A DNA stretch of 64,000 nt. Origin: Gammaproteobacteria bacterium (GTDB lineage Bacteria; Pseudomonadota; Gammaproteobacteria; DSM-16500). Below, in pieces: positions 37,606-47,449 of this stretch; position 1 is the first letter of the stretch, and every line of letters starts with the position of its first letter. Made by a program: the position numbers and the translations under genes. Where the stretch lies: positions 168,633-232,632 of the forward strand of contig JAJPGW010000004.1 in NCBI GenBank assembly GCA_021325575.1. Reading direction: 5' to 3'. Below the pieces are notes generated by a model that was not told the origin of the DNA, did not search any database, and saw nothing but the letters and a program-made list of their open reading frames with translations.

Positions 37606-37701
37606 CGGATTGCTCCTACACTCTTCTATTTTAACATAAATTTGCATTTTGCCGGGGTTCGCGTTATCGTTATCTCATTCATTTTTAAAAGGAATTAATC
37701 A

Positions 37702-37878
37702 ATGATCCAGACCATTGTGACCTTTTTGATTGTAGCGATTGTTTCTTGGTTGATTGGTTTTACAAGTCTTGCGTTTGCAGCCGCTGAAATTGCCCGATAC
37801 GTTTTTTACATTTCAATCGTGTTATTCGTGGGGAGTGTGGCTTTTTATTTAATGAAAAAACCGACGAACAAGATGTAA
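37702..37878 (+). CDS. Small DUF1328 (UPF0391) membrane protein
   Basis: A 58-residue protein with two membrane helices separated by a small-residue turn ([14 protein letters not shown]), which is the DUF1328/YtjA layout. AAAGGAA lies 7 bp before the ATG. It ends in a basic tail (MKKPTNKM). It lies divergent from maeA and 29 bp before the tRNA-Val promoter. Family members are often stress- or osmolarity-induced; no mechanism is known. Confidence 0.8.
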   Translation: MIQTIVTFLIVAIVSWLIGFTSLAFAAAEIARYVFYISIVLFVGSVAFYLMKKPTNKM

Positions 37879-37906
37879 TTTAAGTGACTCATTTCACGTA
37901 AATTTC

Positions 37907-37935
37907 TTGCGTCAAAAAGCCAGTGATGCTATCTT
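37907..37935 (+). promoter_or_regulatory. Promoter of tRNA-Val (and possibly thrS)
   Basis: TTGCGT and TATCTT are separated by exactly 17 bp. The GC-rich stretch GCCCTCG just after the -10 box is the discriminator type expected of stable RNA promoters under stringent control. thrS starts 24 bp after the tRNA and may be read through from here. Confidence 0.7.
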
Positions 37936-37955
37936 TTGCCCTCGCAGAAATTTGC

Positions 37956-38030
37956 AGGCACGTAGCTCAGTGGTAGAGCATCACCTTGACATGGTGGTGG
38001 TCGTTGGTTCGATCCCAATCGTGCCTACCA
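37956..38030 (+). tRNA. tRNA-Val (anticodon GAC)
   Basis: Complete cloverleaf: acceptor AGGCACG / CGTGCCT, D-arm TAGCTCAGTGGTAGAGCA, anticodon loop with GAC, T-arm GGTTCGATCCC and encoded CCA at the end. Confidence 0.97.
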
Positions 38031-38053
38031 TCTTACTTAAAGAAAAATTGGTT

Positions 38054-39973
38054 ATGCTAATGATTACTCTTCCGGACGGAAGTCAAAAAAAATTCGATAA
38101 AGCCGTAACGGTTGCTGACGTTGCGTCTAGTATTGGCGCAGGTCTTGCAAAGGCCGCTTTGGCTGGCGTCGTTAATGGCAAGCTCGTCGATACGTCTTAT
38201 TTAATTGAACAGGACGCGACCCTTTCTATTGTCACCGACAAAGATCCCGCCGCGCTCGAAGTCATTCGCCATTCCACCGCGCATTTATTAGCGCAAGCGG
38301 TCAAGGAATTATTTCCAACCGCGCAAGTGACCATTGGTCCTGTGATTGAAGATGGATTTTATTATGATTTTGCTTTTGGTCGTGCATTTACGCCCGAAGA
38401 TTTAATCCAAATCGAAGAAAAAATGCAGGAACTCGCCAAAAAAGATTTTCCTGTTTCACACAAAGTGATTTCGCGTGATGAAGCCATCAAATATTTTCAC
38501 AGTATTGGCGAACATTACAAAGTCAAAATTATTGAAGATTTGCCGGCCAATGAAGTGTTAACCGTCTATCAGCAGGGCAATTTTATCGATTTATGCCGCG
38601 GACCTCATGTTCCCAGCACCGCAAAATTAAAAGCATTCAAACTCATGAAAGTTGCGGGTGCTTATTGGCGTGGCGATTCTAAAAATGAAATGTTACAGCG
38701 AGTTTATGGAACGGCCTGGACCGATAAAAAATCCCTGGATGAATACTTAAAAAATCTCGAAGAAGCCGAAAAACGCGATCATCGCAAATTAGCGAAACAA
38801 CTGGATTTATTCCATTTCCAAGAAGAAGCGCCCGGCATGGTGTTTTGGCATGCCAATGGTTGGTCTATTTACCAGCAAATTAAAGATTATTTAAGCAAAC
38901 GAATTTTAGAGGGTGGTTATCAGGAAATCGTAACGCCCCAATTAGTGGATTTAGAGTTATGGCGTAAATCCGGTCACTGGGACATGTTCAGCGAAGAAAT
39001 GTTCACTGTCGAAGTGGATGATCGCAAATACGCGTTAAAACCCATGAGTTGCCCATGCCACGTTCAAGTCTTTAAACAAGGGTTACGAAGCTATCGCGAT
39101 TTACCTTTTCGGTTAGCGGAATTTGGTTGCGTCCATCGCAATGAACCATCGGGTGCTATGCATGGTTTGATGCGAGTTCGGCAAATGGTGCAAGATGACG
39201 CGCATATTTTCTGTTTGGAAGAGCAATTACAAGAAGAGTCTTTCCAAGTTATTAAATTATTATTAGATGTTTATCGCGACTTTGGATTTAATGACGTGAT
39301 CATTAAATTGGCGACCCGCCCGGATAAACGATTAGGTACCGATGAAATGTGGGACCGTGCCGAAGGTGCTTTGGCTGAATCCTTGAAAAATGCCGGCATG
39401 ACCTATGAAGTTCGACCCAAAGAGGGGGCTTTTTATGGTCCTAAGATCGAATTTCATTTAAAAGACTGCTTAAACCGGACCTGGCAATGCGGAACTTTAC
39501 AAATCGACTATAGCCAGCCATCCCGTTTAGACGCCTATTATATTGCCGAAGATAGCTCCAAACAGACCCCCGTTATGCTCCATCGCGCAATTTTAGGGTC
39601 TTTAGAGCGATTTATTGGTATACTATTGGAGCATTATGCGGGTAAATTACCCGTCTGGTTAGCTCCCACTCAAGCGGTTTTACTCAATATTACCGATCGA
39701 CAGGCCGAATATGCCGATAAATTGGCATCATTATTGAAAAATAACGGCATTAGAGCAAAATCGGACTTGAGAAATGAGAAGATCGGCTTTAAAATCCGCG
39801 AACACACTTTGCAGTATGTTCCTTACCTATTGGTAGTAGGTGACCGTGAGGCTGAAACCCATACGGTAGCCGTGCGAACCCAGCAGGGTGCTGATTTGGG
39901 TAGTATGTCGATTGAACAGGCCATTGACCTGATCAAAGCTGCTATCGCAAAAAAGGGTAGGGTTAACGAATAG
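38054..39973 (+). CDS. thrS: Threonyl-tRNA synthetase ThrS
   Basis: ThrS charges tRNA-Thr. The 639-residue product has the N-terminal TGS domain ([11 protein letters not shown]), the editing domain with [11 protein letters not shown] near 75 and the zinc/editing CRGPHVP near 183, and the class II core with motif 2 ([16 protein letters not shown]) and motif 3 ([11 protein letters not shown]). Starts at ATG 38054 or 38060 are equally possible; neither has a strong Shine-Dalgarno. It is separated from tRNA-Val by only 23 bp and leads the thrS-infC-rpmI-rplT-pheST operon. Regulation could be through the transcript leader, but I see no clear tRNA-like operator beyond the real tRNA. Confidence 0.97.
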   Translation: MLMITLPDGSQKKFDKAVTVADVASSIGAGLAKAALAGVVNGKLVDTSYLIEQDATLSIVTDKDPAALEVIRHSTAHLLAQAVKELFPTAQVTIGPVIEDGFYYDFAFGRAFTPEDLIQIEEKMQELAKKDFPVSHKVISRDEAIKYFHSIGEHYKVKIIEDLPANEVLTVYQQGNFIDLCRGPHVPSTAKLKAFKLMKVAGAYWRGDSKNEMLQRVYGTAWTDKKSLDEYLKNLEEAEKRDHRKLAKQLDLFHFQEEAPGMVFWHANGWSIYQQIKDYLSKRILEGGYQEIVTPQLVDLELWRKSGHWDMFSEEMFTVEVDDRKYALKPMSCPCHVQVFKQGLRSYRDLPFRLAEFGCVHRNEPSGAMHGLMRVRQMVQDDAHIFCLEEQLQEESFQVIKLLLDVYRDFGFNDVIIKLATRPDKRLGTDEMWDRAEGALAESLKNAGMTYEVRPKEGAFYGPKIEFHLKDCLNRTWQCGTLQIDYSQPSRLDAYYIAEDSSKQTPVMLHRAILGSLERFIGILLEHYAGKLPVWLAPTQAVLLNITDRQAEYADKLASLLKNNGIRAKSDLRNEKIGFKIREHTLQYVPYLLVVGDREAETHTVAVRTQQGADLGSMSIEQAIDLIKAAIAKKGRVNE

Positions 39974-39991
39974 TTATTGGAGGAATGACGA

Positions 39992-40501
39992 ATTAGCGCA
40001 GAAAAAAAACCTCGGATTAATGAGGAAATTAGAGTCCCAGAAGTCCGATTGATTGATGCTGAGGGTAATCAATTAGGTATTGTTTCCACTCGGGAAGCCA
40101 TACGAATTAGTGAGGAAGCGGCTTTAGATTTAGTTGAAGTCTCTCCTGACGCCAAGCCACCGGTTTGCCGAATCATGAATTTCGGTAAATTCGCTTATCA
40201 CAAGCGAAAGGCGGCAGCTAAAAAGAAACCCAAGCAAATCCAGATCAAAGAAGTCAAACTGCGTCCTGCGACAGAAGAAGCCGATTATCAGGTCAAATTG
40301 CGTAATTTAATTCGATTCCTGAGTAATGGCGACAAGGCCAAAGTGACCTTGCGGTTCCGAGGCCGCGAAATGATGCATCCTCAATTAGGGATGCAATTGA
40401 TGGAACGGATTATGACGGATTTAGTTGAACATGGGATAGTGGAACAACGTCCCAAATTAGAAGGCCGCCAAATGGTAATGGTCTTAGGACCAAAAAAATA
40501 A
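39992..40501 (+). CDS. infC: Translation initiation factor IF-3 with AUU start
   Basis: IF-3 keeps the 30S subunit free and proofreads start codons. The 169-residue product begins at the rare start codon ATT 39992, with GGAGG 8 bp upstream. From here the protein reads [19 protein letters not shown], the usual IF-3 N-terminus. Starting at the later TTG 40049 would remove 19 conserved residues. The rare AUU start is the known device by which IF-3 represses its own translation. Both domains are intact ([15 protein letters not shown] and [17 protein letters not shown]). It follows thrS by 18 bp. Confidence 0.96.
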   Translation: MSAEKKPRINEEIRVPEVRLIDAEGNQLGIVSTREAIRISEEAALDLVEVSPDAKPPVCRIMNFGKFAYHKRKAAAKKKPKQIQIKEVKLRPATEEADYQVKLRNLIRFLSNGDKAKVTLRFRGREMMHPQLGMQLMERIMTDLVEHGIVEQRPKLEGRQMVMVLGPKK

Positions 40502-40502
40502 A

Positions 40503-40582
40503 CGTCATTGCGAGCCGCCGTTAGGCGGCGAAGCAATCTCTCAAAAGATTGCTTCGTCGCAAAAAGCGCTCCTCGCAATGAC
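40503..40582. repeat. Dispersed 80-bp palindromic repeat in the infC-rpmI gap
   Basis: The element begins CGTCATTGCGAG and ends CTCGCAATGAC, with nested palindromes inside (GCCGCC...GGCGGC and GAAGCAATC...GATTGCTTC). It can fold into a long hairpin on either strand. A close copy is at 41207-41287, a variant at 56571-56675 and a minimal copy at 33890-33919. It is inserted in the middle of a translation operon and may change RNA stability or processing there. Confidence 0.9.
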
Positions 40583-40613
40583 ATAGTAATTATTAAGTAA
40601 CTGGAGTGATCCA

Positions 40614-40808
40614 ATGCCAAAATTGAAAACAAACCGCGGCGCCGCCAAGCGCTTTAAAGCGACAGCAAACGGTTTCAAACACCGCGCTACGGGTCGCAAC
40701 CATATTTTGACGAAAAAAGCACATAAACGTAAACGTAATCTGCGTGGTAACAGACATGTTGATGGTTCAGACGTCGCATCTGTTATACAAATGTTACCGC
40801 ACAATTAA
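40614..40808 (+). CDS. rpmI: Ribosomal protein L35
   Basis: The 64-residue, very basic protein reads [20 protein letters not shown] at its start and has the L35 [15 protein letters not shown] stretch. Length is normal. An ACTGGAG site lies 8 bp upstream. It sits between infC and rplT as in most bacteria. Confidence 0.98.
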   Translation: MPKLKTNRGAAKRFKATANGFKHRATGRNHILTKKAHKRKRNLRGNRHVDGSDVASVIQMLPHN

Positions 40809-40829
40809 CGGCTGAGAGGAGACTAAGTC

Positions 40830-41189
40830 ATGCCAAGAGTTAAACGTGGTGTCACAGCGAGAGCCCGCCACAAAAAAGTCCTGGATAAGGCAAAAGGTTA
40901 TTACGGCGCGCGTAGCCGCGTCTATCGCGTTGCGAAACAGGCTGTCATCAAAGCCGCTCAATATGCGTATCGTGATCGCCGCCAGAAAAAACGCGAATTC
41001 CGTGCATTATGGATTATCCGTATTAATGCTGCGGCCCGTGAATGCGGTTTATCTTACAGCGTATTCATGAATGGCTTGAAAAAAGCCTCTATCAATGTAG
41101 ACCGCAAAGTCTTAGCTGACATTGCAGTGCATGATAGAACCACATTTGCTAAATTAGCGGAACAAGCCAAGCTCTGTCTGGCTGCGTAA
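40830..41189 (+). CDS. rplT: Ribosomal protein L20
   Basis: The 119-residue protein starts [20 protein letters not shown] and shows the L20 long basic helix ([18 protein letters not shown]) and the globular domain ([13 protein letters not shown]). GAGAGGAG lies about 9 bp before the ATG. L20 is needed for early 50S assembly and represses this operon in E. coli. The gap from rpmI is 21 bp. Confidence 0.98.
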   Translation: MPRVKRGVTARARHKKVLDKAKGYYGARSRVYRVAKQAVIKAAQYAYRDRRQKKREFRALWIIRINAAARECGLSYSVFMNGLKKASINVDRKVLADIAVHDRTTFAKLAEQAKLCLAA

Positions 41190-41206
41190 TTGTCATGGCG
41201 AAGCGC

Positions 41207-42312
<1,106 letters not shown>

Positions 42313-42321
42313 AAGGTTTTT

Positions 42322-44700
42322 ATGAAAGTCAGTGAAATGTGGTTACGCGAATGGGTCAATCCTGAGTTAACTCGGGACCAACTTTGCGCACTTTTGACCA
42401 TGTCCGGTCTCGAAGTCGAAGAAGTGGCGCCGGTCGCTGAACATTTTACAGGTGTTGTGGTTGGAAAAGTTTTAAAAATTGAAAAACATCCTGAGGCAGA
42501 TCGTTTGCAAGTATGTGAAGTGGATGTGGGTCAAGCAAAACCGTTGCAAATTGTGTGTGGCGCGAAAAACGTTAAAGTTAACATGAAAGTGGCTGCTGCA
42601 TTAGATGGCGCCGTTCTCGCCAATAAAACCAAAATCAAAACCAGCGAACTACGCGGTGTAACATCGCAAGGTATGTTATGTTCTGCCGTCGAATTAGGCT
42701 TATCAGAACAAGGCGAAGGCTTGTTGCAATTGCCGCATGAGGCAAAATTAGGTGAAAATATTTGGGAATATTTAAAACTCACCGATTTTGTAATGGATGT
42801 TTCCATTACACCTAATCGGGGTGATTGTTTAAGTATAAAAGGATTAGCACAAGAAATTTCCGCACTCGTTGAATGTCCACTGCATGTTCCAAATATTCCT
42901 TCCATCAAACCTGCCATTCAAGACACGTTAAAAGTGACCATTCATGCCGAAGAGGCTTGCCCACGTTATGTTGGACGTATTATTCGTGATGTGCAAGCGG
43001 ACACAATTACTCCGATGTGGATGCAAGAACGTCTCCGCCGTGCCGGCATCCGCTGCATCAGTCCTGTTGTCGATGTCATGAATTATGTCATGCTGGAGCT
43101 CGGTCAACCTATGCATGCATTTGATTTACAGAAAATCCATCAAACGATTGATGTTCGTCATGCGAAAAAAGATGAGACACTCGCGTTATTAGATGGCCAA
43201 ACGGTTACGCTCGCAGAAAATACTTTAATTATTGCAGATAAAACTTCACCGCTAGCGATCGCAGGCGTGATGGGTGGTTTGGATTCAGGCGTGACGTTGC
43301 TCACGAAAGATATTTTTTTAGAAAGCGCTTATTTTAAACCTGCCGCTGTTACGCAATCTGCGCGGAAATATAATTTAACCTCCGAATCTTCTTATCGGTT
43401 TGAACGGGGTATTGATCCGTTATTGCAAGCCCTCGCCATCGAACGTGCGACAGAATTATTATTAGAAATTACTGGCGGTAAACCAGGCCCATTAATTGAA
43501 GCTGTGACGACAAAAAAATTACCGAAAGCCACTCAAATAGAATTACGCACTGATCGCATCGCGAAAATTTTAGGAATCACCATTCCAGAAAAAACGATTG
43601 AAAAATTTTTGCAGCGACTCACTTTCGCATTCAACAAAAATTCGAATGGCTGGACGGTAACCATTCCACCACGTCGCTCGGATATCGTTTTGGAAGTGGA
43701 TTTGATCGAAGAAATCGCGCGCTTGTATGGTTATAATAATATTCCCTTGCATCAAACACGATCCAAATTGGATGTGCATCCCGCCCCTGAAAATCATTTA
43801 CCAACAAATCGTATTCGCCAACTTTTTTGTGATTTAGGTTTTAATGAAGCAATTACTTACAGTTTCGTTGATAAAAAAATCCAGAATTTATTTGATCCTG
43901 AATTAACGCCTAAACCCTTACTGAATCCGATCACAGCCGACATGAGCGTCATGCGCACCAGTCTTTGGCCGGGTTTAGTGAATACGCTGCTTTATAACCA
44001 AAATCGCCAGCAACCGCGCGTACGATTATTTGAAACCGGTTTACGTTTTCTTGTGACTGGCAAGGAGCTCCTACAACAGCGAATGCTAAGCGGTCTGATT
44101 GCTGGTAATGCCTTCCCTGAACAATGGGGAATCAAAAACCGCGAGATCGATTTTTTTGATCTAAAAGGCGAACTTGAAAATGTTTTTAAATTAACATTTT
44201 TATCAAATCAGTACACTTTTAAACCAGGAGTGCATCCGGCTTTGCACCCCGGGCAAACCGCAGAAATTTATCGCGGCGATGCTTATGTCGGTGTAATGGG
44301 TGCTTTACATCCTAAAATCCGTCAAAAACTGGATATTTCAGGCCAAGTGATGCTGTTTGAGCTCGTTTTAGATGAATTGGAAATGGCTCGTTTGCCGCGC
44401 CAACTCGAGGTCTCAAAATTCCCCGAAATTCGCCGCGACATCGCAATTTTAGTTGATGCCACTGTACCGGCAGGACAAATTCAGGATACAATAAAAGAAG
44501 TAGCGGGTGAGTTGTTGCAAGACATTGTTGTATTTGATGTTTATCAAGGAAAAGGGATTGCCGAACACCGCAAAAGTATCGCCCTGGCCTTGACCTTGCA
44601 GCACGTATCCCGTACGTTACGCGACGAAGAAGTTGCAGATCTCATGGAACGCGTTATAGTGGCTTTAAAAACTAAGTTCGCTGCTGAATTAAGAGGCTAA
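42322..44700 (+). CDS. pheT: Phenylalanyl-tRNA synthetase beta subunit
   Basis: The 792-residue product contains the N-terminal EMAP/tRNA-binding domain ([20 protein letters not shown]), the B3/B4 editing region, the B5 domain, and a C-terminal ferredoxin-fold anticodon-binding domain ([16 protein letters not shown]). It follows pheS by 9 bp with AAGG upstream and is followed by ihfA after 4 bp. Length is normal for the family. Confidence 0.97.
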   Translation: MKVSEMWLREWVNPELTRDQLCALLTMSGLEVEEVAPVAEHFTGVVVGKVLKIEKHPEADRLQVCEVDVGQAKPLQIVCGAKNVKVNMKVAAALDGAVLANKTKIKTSELRGVTSQGMLCSAVELGLSEQGEGLLQLPHEAKLGENIWEYLKLTDFVMDVSITPNRGDCLSIKGLAQEISALVECPLHVPNIPSIKPAIQDTLKVTIHAEEACPRYVGRIIRDVQADTITPMWMQERLRRAGIRCISPVVDVMNYVMLELGQPMHAFDLQKIHQTIDVRHAKKDETLALLDGQTVTLAENTLIIADKTSPLAIAGVMGGLDSGVTLLTKDIFLESAYFKPAAVTQSARKYNLTSESSYRFERGIDPLLQALAIERATELLLEITGGKPGPLIEAVTTKKLPKATQIELRTDRIAKILGITIPEKTIEKFLQRLTFAFNKNSNGWTVTIPPRRSDIVLEVDLIEEIARLYGYNNIPLHQTRSKLDVHPAPENHLPTNRIRQLFCDLGFNEAITYSFVDKKIQNLFDPELTPKPLLNPITADMSVMRTSLWPGLVNTLLYNQNRQQPRVRLFETGLRFLVTGKELLQQRMLSGLIAGNAFPEQWGIKNREIDFFDLKGELENVFKLTFLSNQYTFKPGVHPALHPGQTAEIYRGDAYVGVMGALHPKIRQKLDISGQVMLFELVLDELEMARLPRQLEVSKFPEIRRDIAILVDATVPAGQIQDTIKEVAGELLQDIVVFDVYQGKGIAEHRKSIALALTLQHVSRTLRDEEVADLMERVIVALKTKFAAELRG

Positions 44701-44704
44701 CCTT

Positions 44705-45025
44705 ATGGCACTGACGAAAGCAGAGATGGCGGAACACTTATTTAACGGAATTGGTTTGACTAAACGGGAAGCAAAAGAATTAGTCGAAATCTTTTTTAAC
44801 AAAATATCTGCGGCGCTTGAAACAGGTCAGCAAGTCAAAATTTCTGGATTTGGAAATTATGAATTGCATGACAAAAATGAACGACCGGGACGGAACCCGA
44901 AAACAGGCGAAGAAATTCCTGTTTCTGCCCGTCGGGTTGTCACATTCCGCAGCGGTCAAAAATTAAGAGCACGCGTGGAATTGTATGCAGGGAATGAAGC
45001 GCAACAAGGATCTGTCAAAGAATAA
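44705..45025 (+). CDS. ihfA: Integration host factor alpha subunit
   Basis: IHF bends DNA at specific sites for recombination, replication and transcription. The 106-residue protein begins [20 protein letters not shown] and has the DNA-minor-groove beta-arm [20 protein letters not shown] with the conserved intercalating Pro. It lies 4 bp after pheT, the standard gammaproteobacterial order. The ihfB gene usually found after rpsA is not in this window. Confidence 0.97.
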   Translation: MALTKAEMAEHLFNGIGLTKREAKELVEIFFNKISAALETGQQVKISGFGNYELHDKNERPGRNPKTGEEIPVSARRVVTFRSGQKLRARVELYAGNEAQQGSVKE

Positions 45026-45386
45026 ACGCAATTCTGAAAGTGAATTGCCGATTATTCCTGACAAACGTTATTTCACCATCGGTGAAGTCGGTTTTTTATG
45101 CGGCGTAAAACCGCATGTGTTACGATACTGGGAACAAGAGTTCCAACAAATAAAGCCGGTAAAACGGCGTGGCAATCGACGATATTATCAATACAAAGAT
45201 ATCATCACGATTCGCCAAATAAGAAAATTGTTATATGAACAAGGATTCACTATTGAGGGCGCACGAGCACAGCTTGTCAACAACCCATCTGAAGTGAGCA
45301 AATCTGTTCAAACCGACGCGGTAGTTAAAAAATTAATTGCAGACCTGGAAGCGGTTTTGCAAAAATTAAAAATGGAAATCATTTAA
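44994..45386 (+). CDS. MerR-family transcription regulator
   Basis: The 130-residue protein has a MerR winged helix ([20 protein letters not shown] near 25, then [20 protein letters not shown]) followed by a short helical region without metal-binding cysteines. The same gene follows ihfA in many gammaproteobacteria. Its targets are unknown. The start is uncertain: ATG 44985 and 44994 overlap the end of ihfA by 30-40 bp, and homologues often begin near the KRYFTIGE stretch. Confidence 0.85.
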   Translation: MKRNKDLSKNKRNSESELPIIPDKRYFTIGEVGFLCGVKPHVLRYWEQEFQQIKPVKRRGNRRYYQYKDIITIRQIRKLLYEQGFTIEGARAQLVNNPSEVSKSVQTDAVVKKLIADLEAVLQKLKMEII

Positions 45387-45400
45387 AATTTTAAAAGATA

Positions 45401-45617
45401 AATGAATTCCTGCTTGAGACGAACTGCTTTCGCTTGTTCCACGCAGTTTTCTTCTGCTCCGGCTTCGTTTGCTTCCAGAGCGATTGCATTTCATGGATGA
45501 AATGCTCGAGTACATGGACGTACGCTCCCCGAGCGAGGGAAGCAAACGAAGCCGGAGCAGAAGAAAACTGCTCTAAACAAATAGGCGAAAGCAGTTCGTC
45601 TCAAGCAGGAATTCATT
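45401..45617. repeat. Giant 217-bp interrupted inverted repeat
   Basis: Two pairs of perfect 33-bp arms nest inside each other. The outer pair is 45401-45433 with 45585-45617, and the inner pair is 45444-45476 with 45538-45570. They are separated by an asymmetric 10/14-nt internal loop. The 61-nt centre holds another perfect stem (GCATTTCAT / ATGAAATGC, 45486-45505) and a GCTCG / CGAGC stem. The structure ends 8 bp before tRNA-Pro. No coding frame, transposase or clear target-site duplication is visible. It could be a MITE-like element, a processing signal or an RNA gene. Confidence 0.9.
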
Positions 45618-45625
45618 CAACACCA

Positions 45626-45702
45626 CGGGGCGTGGCGCAGCTTGGTAGCGCACTTGCATGGGGCGCAAGTGGTCGCCGGTTCAAATCCGGCCGTCCCGAC
45701 CA
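45626..45702 (+). tRNA. tRNA-Pro (anticodon GGG)
   Basis: Complete cloverleaf: acceptor CGGGGCG / CGTCCCG with one G-U pair, D-arm TGGCGCAGCTTGGTAGCGCA, anticodon loop ATGGGGC giving GGG, T-arm CGGTTCAAATCCG and encoded CCA. Its position after ihfA-merR is the usual gammaproteobacterial one. Confidence 0.97.
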
Positions 45703-45730
45703 TATTTTATAAGAAAAAGGATGATGCACA

Positions 45731-47449
45731 GTGGCAGTCGTGGATCGAGAATTAGCGACAGAAAAACACAAGGATCAGGATGGCGTGGAAAAGATTTGGC
45801 TAAAACATTATTTACCCGGCACACCTTACGAAATTAATCCTGATATCTATCCCTCTCTGATTGAAATGATGAATGAGAGTTGTGAAACCTATGCTGAATT
45901 ACCCGCGTTTTATAATTTAGGTGTCACGCTGACATTCAAAGAAATCCAGGAATTATCAATCGCTTTTGCGGCCTATTTACAACAAGTGCTGAAATTAAAA
46001 AAAGGCGATCGAATCGCTGTGATGTTGCCGAACGTGTTGCAATATCCCGTTGTTCTGCTCGGTGCATTGCGTGCAGGCGTCGTCGTCGTTAACGTAAACC
46101 CATTGTATACGGCACCCGAACTTGCATTTCAATTAAAAGACTCAGGCGCTGAAACCATTGTTGTACTCGCGAATTTTGCGCGCACTGTTCAAGATGCGTT
46201 AAAAACGGTGAAATTAAAAAATGTGATTATCACACACATCGGTGATTTTTTCTCGCTTCCGAAATCGTTGCTTACGGATTTTTTCCTAAAATACATCAAG
46301 AAAAAAATTCCAGCTTGGCATATTTCAGGCACGATTAAATTCAAAAACGCCTTAAGCCAAGGCAAAAAATTACAATTTATGCCGGTTGCCATTGAATCGC
46401 GCGATATTGCTTTTTTACAATATACGGGTGGAACAACCGGCGTCTCAAAAGCGGCGATGTTGACACATCGAAATCTGATTGCGAATATTTTGCAGGCCGA
46501 AGCCTGGTTTGCACCATTATTTCAGTATGGCAAAGAAATCATGATCACGGCATTGCCGCTTTATCATATTTTTTCGCTGACCGCGAATTGCTTTTTCATG
46601 ATGCGCATTGGTTCCATGAATGTGTTAATTACTAATCCGCGCGATGTGCCGCATTTAGTCGATGAAATGTCTAAATTTAAATTTACAGTGATGACGGGTG
46701 TGAATACGCTATTTAACGCGTTGCTGAATAATTCTGAGTTTACAAACCTTGATTTTCGCGCGCTAAAATTAACATTAGGCGGTGGCATGGCCGTGCAAAA
46801 ATCGATTGCTGATAAATGGAAAGAAGTGACCAATTCAGTGCTGCTTGAAGCATATGGTTTAACGGAAACATCACCGTGCGTTTCCGTGAATCTAGTGAAT
46901 CTAGATGCTTATAACGGCACGATCGGTTTACCGGTACCTTCGACTGATGTTTGTATTTTAAATGATGACGATAACGAAGTGGCGCTCGGTGAAGCCGGCG
47001 AACTCTGCATCAAAGGCCCGCAAGTCATGTTGGGCTACTGGAAAAATCCAAAAGAAACCGAAAAAGTGTTTACCAAAAACGGCTATCTACGCACCGGTGA
47101 TGTCGCTTCCATGGATGAAAAAGGGTATCTGCGTCTTTTGGAACGCAAAAAAGACATGATTTTAGTTTCGGGTTTCAATGTCTATCCGAATGAAATCGAA
47201 GACGTCATCATGCGTATTCAGGGCGTGCTCGAAGCGGCTGTGATTGGCGTGCCGGATGAACATTCGGGTGAAGCGATCAAAGCCTTTATCGTGAAAAAAG
47301 ATCCGAATTTAACAGCAGATGAAATTCTGCAATTTTGCCGCAAAAATCTGACAGGATATAAAATTCCAAAACACATTGAGTTTCGCAAAGAATTGCCGAA
47401 AACCAATGTCGGAAAAATTTTACGACGAGCACTGAAAAACCCACCATGA
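45731..47449 (+). CDS. fadD: Long-chain fatty acid-CoA ligase
   Basis: The 572-residue enzyme activates fatty acids to acyl-CoA through an acyl-adenylate. The AMP-binding signature QYTGGTTGVSKAAMLTHRNL sits near 233, followed by YGLTETSPCVS near 377, YLRTGDVASMDEKGYL and the C-terminal lysine motif PKTNVGKILRRALK. It starts at GTG 45731, with AAGGATG 7 bp upstream; no ATG is in frame nearby. It overlaps rlmKL by 4 bp. The length and motifs match FadD of gammaproteobacteria. Confidence 0.92.
   Translation: MAVVDRELATEKHKDQDGVEKIWLKHYLPGTPYEINPDIYPSLIEMMNESCETYAELPAFYNLGVTLTFKEIQELSIAFAAYLQQVLKLKKGDRIAVMLPNVLQYPVVLLGALRAGVVVVNVNPLYTAPELAFQLKDSGAETIVVLANFARTVQDALKTVKLKNVIITHIGDFFSLPKSLLTDFFLKYIKKKIPAWHISGTIKFKNALSQGKKLQFMPVAIESRDIAFLQYTGGTTGVSKAAMLTHRNLIANILQAEAWFAPLFQYGKEIMITALPLYHIFSLTANCFFMMRIGSMNVLITNPRDVPHLVDEMSKFKFTVMTGVNTLFNALLNNSEFTNLDFRALKLTLGGGMAVQKSIADKWKEVTNSVLLEAYGLTETSPCVSVNLVNLDAYNGTIGLPVPSTDVCILNDDDNEVALGEAGELCIKGPQVMLGYWKNPKETEKVFTKNGYLRTGDVASMDEKGYLRLLERKKDMILVSGFNVYPNEIEDVIMRIQGVLEAAVIGVPDEHSGEAIKAFIVKKDPNLTADEILQFCRKNLTGYKIPKHIEFRKELPKTNVGKILRRALKNPP

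Noticed and set aside
37907-38053. An in-frame upstream extension of thrS starting at 37907.
   Set aside because: It runs straight through the tRNA-Val gene and its promoter; the conserved ThrS N-terminus begins at 38054 or 38060.
45434-45712. A 92-codon plus-strand frame.
   Set aside because: It lies within the giant inverted repeat and tRNA-Pro, so it is structural DNA, not coding.
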